Shown piece by piece: positions 57,701 through 64,000 of a DNA stretch of 64,000 nucleotides. Origin of the DNA: Porogramme epimiltina (lineage: Eukaryota; Basidiomycota; Agaricomycetes; Polyporales; Polyporaceae); the NCBI GenBank assembly GCA_900155495.1, contig FTLJ01000147.1:62001-126000 (forward strand). Direction: 5' to 3'. Position 1 is the stretch's first letter; every line of letters begins with the position of its first letter. The position numbers and the translations under genes are program-made. The notes beneath the pieces are model-generated. The model worked only from the letters and a program-made list of their open reading frames with translations. It did not search any database and was not told where the DNA came from.

Positions 57701-58520
57701 TTTGACTTGGGCGGTCTACCGCGCTTTTTCGGAACTTTTGGCGATGGTTGTCTTGCAGGTGCCTGTAAACAACGTTAGTTACAGGCATACCTGCAGATAC
57801 CTGTGGCATACTTTTCCCTTGGAACGTGCGCGTTCCTCCTTCACAGCAGCCGTCGACGGCCCAGGCTCGTGATCTGATTCCTCGCTGCGATCGGTTTGGG
57901 TTGCCGTATATTTCTGTGCCGCTGCGAAGCGCGCCTTCTCGCGTTCTCAAACGTCGTCAGTTTTGAAAAGTTGGAGACGCGACGATACATACTGATCCAA
58001 GAGGGAGTGGCTTTGACTATATCCCCTTCATTGTAGTCGTCGTCGTCCCGACCAACGTTATCCCAAAAGCTATCCAGGAGACGGTCGCATTCTTCTAGAT
58101 TCTTTTTAGGCTCCCAACTGCGCCAAATTAGGCCTCGTCATTAGTATTAGCATTCCAGAATACACATACGTGTTATCGTCGGAAGAATAGCCAGCCCACT
58201 GTCATGATTATAGTTAGGTGTATAGGATGACATAGAATGAAGATCGAATGCACCTTGACCCAGAATTGCTGTAATAAGGAGGCTCATTGTGTCAAGACAG
58301 TCTGTTTCGAGTAGCAAATGATTCACGTACCCATTTTCCGCGACGCACTCTAGCGGCCTCGATGACTTCTGCACTTTTAACACTTATAGCTTATGCGAAT
58401 AGTTATCCAAGAGCCAAGGACCTCACCGACGCCGTACACTCCGTCGTCTTCTCCCGACTGCTCTGCCTCGGACATGGAGGCTTCTTCTTCAGATTGTTGG
58501 ATATGCCTCTTGCTAGACAT
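54731..58520 (-). CDS. Chromodomain protein with AT-hook and SPOC-like region, Chp1-like
   Basis: Eighteen minus-strand exons (outer limits 58520-58427 and 54814-54731; inner ones include 58365-58331, 58268-58254, 58198-58170, 58117-57993, 57381-56894, 56494-56194, 56138-55517, 55460-55295, 55256-54869) give 956 aa with every phase closing. Residues 28-77 are a chromodomain: VYGVVIEAARVRRGKW, QFWVKWAGYSSDDNTWEP, KKNLEECDRLLDSFW, with aromatic-cage candidates Tyr29, Trp49, Tyr52. An AT-hook (KKRGRPPK, 156-163) and a long disordered linker follow. From about 437 (KKWKWSGQIFIDAS) a folded region resembles SPOC; residues 600-890 form a second alpha/beta-like region. S. pombe Chp1 (about 960 aa; chromodomain, SPOC, PIN) has the same order, so this may be the H3K9me-reading RITS subunit. 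Chromodomain certain; Chp1 identity inferred. Confidence 0.8.
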
Positions 58521-58914
58521 AATTGCAGATGCCGTTCACGTCTACGGGATGATTTGTGTGGCTACCGCAGCTGAGTGGCGGCGGGTGAACGCCAAGGAGT
58601 GGGGTGTGTCGCTAAGTCCCAGCTCGCAAAGTACGAGCGCGAAAAGATAGGGGCGATGAGGGCTTGTCCTAGCAGTCCGGCGACTTTGAGGGCTTCAGGT
58701 GAATGCAGGCAGAAGGAATGCGTATGGTTGTGTTCAGAAAGGGGCACGCGGCTGCGTCGAATGTGCCCTTCGGGATCAATGCACGCTATGTATACAAGCA
58801 CCAGCGTCTGTCAGGTCCAGCCATCGCGCCTCCGCAAGCATTCGCTGCATATCCCTTCTCTCAACTACTACAACCCCAGCCCCACTCCGCCCATCCTCCT
58901 CGTCCGACCCTCCG
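58521..58914. promoter_or_regulatory. Divergent promoter of the chromodomain and Mtc1-like genes
   Basis: 394 bp between two divergently transcribed genes. No TATA box; pyrimidine-rich on the plus strand from 58800 to 58914. Probably a shared promoter region. Confidence 0.4.
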
Positions 58915-60437
58915 ATGGCGGCCAAGTCCAAATCCAAGCAACAAGAGGCGCTCCAGTTCCTCGACGACCTCGACAACCTCGCTCCCCCGCCCGACGCCTC
59001 CGCCGCGGCGGCGCCCACGCAGGGCGGGCAGGCGGCGACCGAGGGCGAGGCGGAGGTGTTCGCCTTCATCGACGAGATCACGCAGAAGAGCTCGGAGCCG
59101 CCGCGGGCGCACGCCGAGCGGCCGCTGTCCCGCGCGGGCACGCCGACGGTGCGCAAGAGCACGGAGCGCGTCAAGGTCGGCTCGCCGGCGCCGCTCCTGC
59201 CGTCGTCTGCGGCGGCGGCGGCGCGGGCGCGCACGGACTCGTCGAGCTCGAGGGTGAGCGTCGCGCCGTCGCGGGCGGAGCCGTCCCCGCTGGAGGCGGC
59301 GCCCGCGGCGGTGCCTGCGTCGACGTCTGGTGGGGGTGGGTGGGGATGGGGGAGCGTGTGGTCGACGGCGAGCAGTGCGCTGCAGCAGGCGCGGACGGTC
59401 GTGGACGAGCAGGTGAAGAACTTGCCGAAGAACGAGCAGGCCCGCAAGTGGGGCGAGGGGGTGCTCGAGTATGCGAAGAGCGCACAGCTGGACAAACTGA
59501 GTGCGTCTCGATATATGTCTTTCCTGGAGAGGTCCTAACATGCCCCTTTGCAGGCGAAGACTTCAGGCGTGTTGGCTTGTCCACGCTGACGGACATACTG
59601 AACGCGGTCGCGCCGCCTATCTCCGAACACGAAGTTATCCAGGTGTGGCTAAGCCACGACATGCAAGGATACGAGGGCATCGAGGGCCTCGTATATCGCG
59701 CCCTATCACGCGTGCGTCTCCTGTCCCCCTCATGACCCTGCTGCGATCTCTCATCTGGCAGGCTGCGAACAGATCATGGAGCAAGTCGAGGGCGGCGACC
59801 TCGTCGTGAACCGCGGGGACGAATCGCGCCCCAAGGACGCGGGGGACAGCAAGAGGGAGCTCAACGCCGTCGAGGGCTACGAAGCCGCGCTCAAGCTCGC
59901 TCAGGTGACCGCCAGATGCCTTCCCTCGCTCCCGTCGCGCCCACACTGACGTGCCGCCCCCTCGCTGATGCCCGGGGCCCCGCGCAGGCTAACCTCGAAG
60001 AGCTCCTGCGGCGCAACGCCAAGCCGGAGGAGAAGCCCGCGGCGGCTGGAGGCGCGCAGATCCAGAACCCAACCACCTACTCGTACGTGTACCTGCGCGT
60101 GCAGCCGTTCACGACCGCGCACGCGCTCCCGCACCTCCCGGGCGCCGAGGCGCCTCCCGCGCCCGCGGAGCAGACGTCGCTCCAGTTCCTCATCTGCCTC
60201 TCGGACCCGCACCACAAGCTCGTGCACTCGACCGTCACGCAGGCGGTGCCCGCCAAGTGGCTCGAGCTGTGGGACGAGTACGACTGGGTCGAGGACCTCG
60301 TCGTGGAGGCGATCAGGATCGGGACCGAGGTCATCGGGCAGGAGTACATCGGCTCGCGCATGGGGTGGGACAAGAAGGGCGCCGAGAGCCAGACGTCTGA
60401 GCCCGAGGTGGTGGTGGTCGACGAGGCGTCCGCTTGA
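58915..60437 (+). CDS. Mtc1-like protein (maintenance of telomere capping family, DUF5427)
   Basis: Four exons: 58915-59500, 59554-59711, 59773-59904, 59988-60437; 441 aa. Starts MAAKSKSKQQEALQFLDDLD, the family N-terminus, followed by a low-complexity Ala/Ser/Pro region, then WGWGSVWSTASSALQQARTV and a conserved C-terminal half: LSTLTDILNAVAPPISEHEV, VWLSHDMQGYEGIEGLVY, YSYVYLRVQPF, LQFLICLSDP and WLELWDEYDWVEDLVVEAI. Yeast Mtc1 is a vesicle-associated protein that interacts genetically with telomere capping and ER-Golgi traffic; its biochemical role is not known. The acceptor of exon 3 is placed at ...AACAG because the nearer GGCAG breaks the frame. Converges with NDUFS3, 151 bp apart. Confidence 0.85.
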
Positions 60438-60588
60438 TGTTACTGTATGATGTGTACGCTCGCTGTTCAGGTTCTTGCCGGATGGGACTCGCGACTCGTT
60501 CAGACCGTCATGATGTCACGCTCTCTGTATGCCGCGGAGGCGAAGGTGGATGTATATGTAATATGTATTCCAGCCCGTGTAACTACGT

Positions 60589-61802
60589 CTACTTCTTTTC
60601 CTCGGCCGGAGGGGGCGGCGGCGGCGGGACGGGCTTGAACTCGTCCGGCCTCTTGGGGGCGTGGCCGTCGCCGATCTGCTCCCAGGGCGAGAGCGCGTCG
60701 AAATTCCTGTATGAGGGCAACGGTGACGGTCACGCTTTGTTCGTCCGTGTTCGTAGAAGGTGTAAATGGAAACGCACCGGAACGCCTGGGTGAGCTGGAG
60801 CGGCTCGTAGACGACACGCTTCCTCTCCTCGTCGTAGCGCACTTCCGTGTAGCCCTGCGGCGGGATATGAGGCCACACGTCACCAGCTGTGAGGAGCTAC
60901 GTACCGTCAAGGGGAAGTCTTTCCGGAGCGGGTGACCCTCGAAACCTGCGACAGTGTAAGGATACGTAACGTCAAACCCACGGCTCACGTACCGTAGTCG
61001 GTGAGGATACGGCGACTATAGGGATAATGTAAGAACGTTGTAGACGACACAGAACCGATAGGACGTACAGGTCAGGGTGGTCCTTGAAGAAAACACCGTA
61101 GAGGTCCCAGACCTCACGCTCGTACCAGTCCGCGCCGCGGAAGACGGAGACGGCGCTGGGGACGGGGTCGACCTCGTTCGCGTACGTCTTGACGCGGATG
61201 CGGGCGGCGTGGCGGACGGAGAGGAGGTGGTAGACGACCTCGAAGCGGCGCTCGCGCTCGGGGTAGTCCGCGCCGGAGACGTCCATGCACGCCTTGAACT
61301 GGCACTGCGCGTGGTCGCGGAGGAAGGTGAGCACGGGGAGCACGCCCGAGGGCGCGGCGTAGAGCGTGAGCTCGTCCTTGAGCACGGAGAACTGCTGCAC
61401 GAATTTGGGGAGGCACTGGAGCAGGTACGCGCCGTAGGCGTGCAGCTGCTCGGTCGTCTCCGCGTACTTGGTCAGCGCGGGGTTGGGCGAGGTCGGCTCG
61501 AGGAAGGGCGACGTCGACGCTGGAGGGGTGAGCCGGGGGGTGGTGGGGGCAGCGGACCGGCGGGTTGCGGCGGGGGGGGGGGGGGGGGGGGNNGGGGGGG
61601 TGGGGGGGGGGGGGGGGGGGGGGCAGGCTGTCGGCGAAAGGCGGAGGCTATCAGAGGTGACGAGGGGCGCACCTTGGGACGGCTTGGAGGTGTGGATGGC
61701 GCGGCTCAGCTGCGCAGCGCCCACTGCGGCCGGGCGGGGGGCGGCGTGGCGGAGGGCCTGGCTGGCTGAGCGAGCCAGCCGGAGAGACATGGTTGTCGAC
61801 AT
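60589..61802 (-). CDS. NDUFS3: NADH:ubiquinone oxidoreductase 30-kDa subunit (NDUFS3/NuoC), mitochondrial
   Basis: Six minus-strand exons: 61802-61673, 61519-61069, 61015-60993 (23 nt), 60945-60905, 60854-60778, 60706-60589; 279 aa. An Arg/Ser/Ala-rich mitochondrial presequence (MSLRLARSASQALRHAA) precedes KYAETTEQLHAYGAYLLQCL. The family signatures are [56 protein letters not shown] and GYTEVRYDEERKRVVYEPL. It is a core peripheral-arm subunit of respiratory complex I. Intron 1 contains a poly-C tract (minus strand) and two undetermined bases (61592-61593), so its true length is unknown, but coding sequence is not affected. A start at 61790 (second Met) is also possible. Confidence 0.95.
61592..61593. 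other. Assembly gap (NN) in a homopolymer inside NDUFS3 intron 1
   Basis: Two N within a G run of about 50 bases on the plus strand (roughly 61572-61623). Sequencing could not resolve the tract length, so the distance between exons 1 and 2 of NDUFS3 is uncertain. Confidence 0.95.
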
Positions 61803-61967
61803 CGAGGAGGGGCGGAACGAGCTGGACGCTGGCCGGCGGCGCTTCCTGCAGGCTCCAGCGGGCGGCAGGCGCCGGACGCGCCTCAACGGTGCCCACGCGG
61901 GCGCTTGTGCTCGTAAACGTCCCTCGCCTCCCGACCACATCCTCCGCCTTACGCACGAACGAGCAAA
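61803..61967. promoter_or_regulatory. Short divergent promoter, NDUFS3 and SPF27
   Basis: Only 165 bp separate the start codons of two divergent genes, so both promoters must overlap here. No TATA box; several GC-rich words. Co-regulation is possible but not shown. Confidence 0.5.
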
Positions 61968-62885
61968 ATGGCCGCAGCGGCAGCACAACAAACGAACGGC
62001 GACGCGCACAAGGATGTCATCTTTGACTCTCTGCCGTACTACGACAATGAGCTAGAGCAGTACCCGGTCCTGAAAGAGAAGGTGGAGAGGGAGCTCGCGC
62101 GGGAGGGCCGTCCGCCACAGGCGCTGCACCCGCGGGTCCCGCCTGAGCCGACGCTGTTCGCTGTTCGTGCGCATCTCTCCTTTGTATCCCGGAACGTGGA
62201 GGGCATGTGCTAACGTGGGCGTGCGCACGTGCAGAATAGCCCGATGTTGCAGGCGGAGCTGGAACGGGTGTCGAGCCACCGGCTGCTGCCGCCGCTGGAC
62301 ACGACGCGGTACCAGCTGCCCGCGCCGACGAAGCCGGAGAGCGAGGAGGAGTGGGCCGCGGCGCTGCAGAACGCGCGCGCGCAGCTCGAGCACCAGAGGC
62401 TAAGGTGCGCACGCGACCCCGTCCCGTTCCGGCTCTCGAACCCTGGTGTGTGTGGCACGCGGACTGAGCGGGCGTTGCGGGCAGGCACACGAACCTGGCG
62501 CTCTTGCAGCAGTACGGGGCGAACGCGTGGCGGATACACAACTACCTGAACGAGGCGACGGCCAAGGACGTCGAGAAAGCCCTTGAAGAGCTCAAGAACC
62601 TGACGACGGAAGTGAACCGGGAGCGAAAGAACCAGCAGGCGAGTGTCTTTGTTAGACGCGGCCGCAGCGCCGTGAGGGCATAGATGCATGTATGCTGACT
62701 GTGTGCCGCTTGGCTCGCCCGGTCGGACACTACAGACGCGGCTGGGGACGCAGCTGACGTCGCTGGAGACGCGGTGGACGGAGCTCATCTCGAGCATCCT
62801 CCAGATCGAAATGGCCAACGTCGCGCTCGAGGGCGAGATCGACCGGCTGAACAGGCGCGAGGCCGAGCTCGCGGCCGCGCTCTGA
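61968..62885 (+). CDS. Pre-mRNA splicing factor SPF27/BCAS2 (Cwf7)
   Basis: Four exons: 61968-62162, 62235-62404, 62485-62638, 62736-62885; 222 aa (human BCAS2 225). The family outline is clear: DSLPYYDNELEQYP near the N-terminus, ELERVSSHRLLPPLDTTRYQ, ALQNARAQLEHQ, NLALLQQYGANAWRIHNYL, then a C-terminal coiled coil (VEKALEELKNLTTEVNRERK ... LETRWTELISSILQIEMANV). It is a small scaffold subunit of the Prp19 complex that supports spliceosome activation. Intron 3 starts with GC (CAG|GCGAGT), a GC-AG intron; the exon 1 donor GTTCGT is also non-standard and should be checked. Divergent from NDUFS3. Confidence 0.92.
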
Positions 62886-63411
62886 GCGGGGCCCGTGCTC
62901 GCTCGCTCCAGTCGCGGGCACTGGGCGGGGCCGGGGCCGGAGAAGGGCGGGGCGGCGGACGTTCTCGGGGTGCTTCTCCCCCTTCGTTGTGTATTGTATT
63001 TCTAGTGCTCGCTGGCTGTGCGCGTGTGACGGCCGAGAATGGGGCTCTCGAGAACCAGCGAAGCGGCCGATAAATTAATAGTGATATAGTGATAATGTGA
63101 ATGCGGTAGGGGGATGCCTGGAAGAAGGACGCGAGGGGCTGGTGACGTCGACGTCGCCCCGGGAATTACACAAGAGTAGGGAATGGGAATACGAATAGGT
63201 GCCGTCGCCCGTGGGGGACGGGGGGAGTACACGTAGGGCGCGGTCCGTCATTACACCTCATTACACTCGTACAGGGCTGCGTGGGCGCGGCGGCGAGGCT
63301 CTCGTCGTGGTCGTGGACGGGTAGGGCTACAGAGGGGCAGGAGAAGTAGGAGACGGTGCGGCGTGCGGGAGAGGAAAGGGGCAAGGGCGGAGCCCGGACG
63401 GGCGGCCTTCG
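62886..63411. other. 3' regions of convergent genes
   Basis: 526 bp between SPF27 (plus) and the gene at 63412 (minus), both ending here. An AT-rich patch at 63065-63105 may contain poly-A signals. No gene. Confidence 0.45.
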
Positions 63412-64000
63412 TCAGGTGAAGTGCTCTCGGTAGTCCTGGGGCGGGAGGGCGCATGGCCAGGCCCCGGTGGCGATGACGCCCTCCCAGACGTCCTCGCAGG
63501 ACCGGAAGAGGTCCAGAGCGGCACGAGCCCGTTCGGCCTGCTCGAGGCTCGGTGAGCACGGGGTACAAAGGGCGCGGGGGCGGGGGGTGGAGGGGCGGGC
63601 TCACCGGAATGTCGCCGTGCTGGCCGATGTCCCTGCCCATGAACCTGTGGACGAGCTCTTGGAGGGGCACCATGTGGCGGGGACGGTAGCCGAGGGAGCG
63701 GCGGAAGGAGAGAAAGAGGGCGGTGTCGCGGGTGCTGATGGCGGGGTGGGCGAGGCCCATTACCTGCGATGGAGCGGTCGTAAGCTCACTGGGGCGCGGG
63801 AGGAGGTCGGGGAGGACGGACGGAGAGAAATTCCCAGAGCGCGTAGCCCACCAGAATTTTATCGCGGATAATCGAAGCGACGCGGTATTTGACGTCGAGG
63901 AAGGGAGGCGCTGGAAGGCGAGGGTGCGGTGCCGCACGCGGCCAGTCAGCGCACGCCCACACATTCGACGAGGGCTCCTCCAGCCACTGTCCGGCTGCGA
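63412..64000 (-). CDS. 3' part of a protein-coding gene of unknown function (runs off the window)
   Basis: Three last exons are visible on the minus strand: from the window edge to 63822, 63763-63605, and 63537-63412 (stop TGA). They join in frame to about 150 residues: ...GQWLEEPSSNVWACADWP, a Pro/Ala linker, FLDVKYRVASIIRDKILVGY, ALWEFLS, VMGLAHPAISTRDTALFLSF, RRSLGYRPRHMVPLQELVHR, FMGRDIGQHGDIP and finally AERARAALDLFRSCEDVWEG with the ending ALPPQDYREHFT. I do not recognise the family. The mix of Trp, Tyr and charged residues, and the frame continuity over three exons, make it a real gene. The donor after the first visible exon (GTCCGT) is unusual. The 5' part lies outside the window. Confidence 0.65.

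Noticed and set aside
58776..59541. Two minus-strand open frames of 226-239 codons
   Set aside because: They are antisense to exon 1 of the Mtc1-like gene, whose repetitive Ala/Ser/Pro codons leave the other frames open.

Overview
The window is nuclear DNA of a filamentous basidiomycete, most likely an Agaricomycete. I infer this from many short introns (mostly 49-80 nt, GT-AG), GC-rich coding sequence, long CT-rich leaders and gene families typical of mushroom-forming fungi; the species cannot be told from the sequence. I rebuilt exon-intron structures by hand. The listed exons add up to an uninterrupted frame for every complete gene, but splice sites are predictions and no transcript data were used.

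Left arm (1.9-13.9 kb, plus strand): HAS1 RNA helicase, a Pom33/TMEM33-type ER/nuclear-pore protein, a small membrane protein, a tail-anchored CBS-PB1 protein, SAGA subunit Sgf11, and a multi-pass UPF0658-type membrane protein.

Centre-left (15.1-29.4 kb, minus strand): five intact tandem paralogues of a secreted GH78-like (alpha-L-rhamnosidase-like) enzyme. All share the same four-exon layout, including a 14-nt microexon, and each has a TATA box. About 650 bp of upstream sequence is also duplicated, most clearly between copies 1 and 3. This is a lineage-expanded plant-cell-wall enzyme cluster.

Centre (30.1-41.7 kb): SNARE Bet1, a Ulp1-type SUMO protease, a Ran1-like protein kinase, a Yippee zinc-binding protein and a small unknown protein, separated by long GC-rich stretches. 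A roughly 9.2 kb block (41.7-50.85 kb) holds no gene I can support.

Right arm (50.85-64.0 kb): a Ras-family GTPase whose conserved switch I can only be assembled through a 2-nt exon; peroxisomal membrane protein PXMP4/PMP24; a 956-aa, 18-exon chromodomain protein with AT-hook and SPOC-like region resembling Chp1 of the RITS heterochromatin complex; an Mtc1-like protein; complex I 30-kDa subunit (NDUFS3), with an assembly gap in a poly-C intron; splicing factor SPF27/BCAS2 sharing a 165-bp divergent promoter with NDUFS3; and the 3' part of an unknown gene leaving the window.

Apart from the rhamnosidase-like array, the genes are unrelated housekeeping functions (ribosome biogenesis, chromatin, vesicle traffic, SUMO, respiration, splicing). 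The strongest items for a second look are the 2-nt Ras exon, the rhamnosidase-like array and its altered catalytic motif, and the Chp1-like protein.
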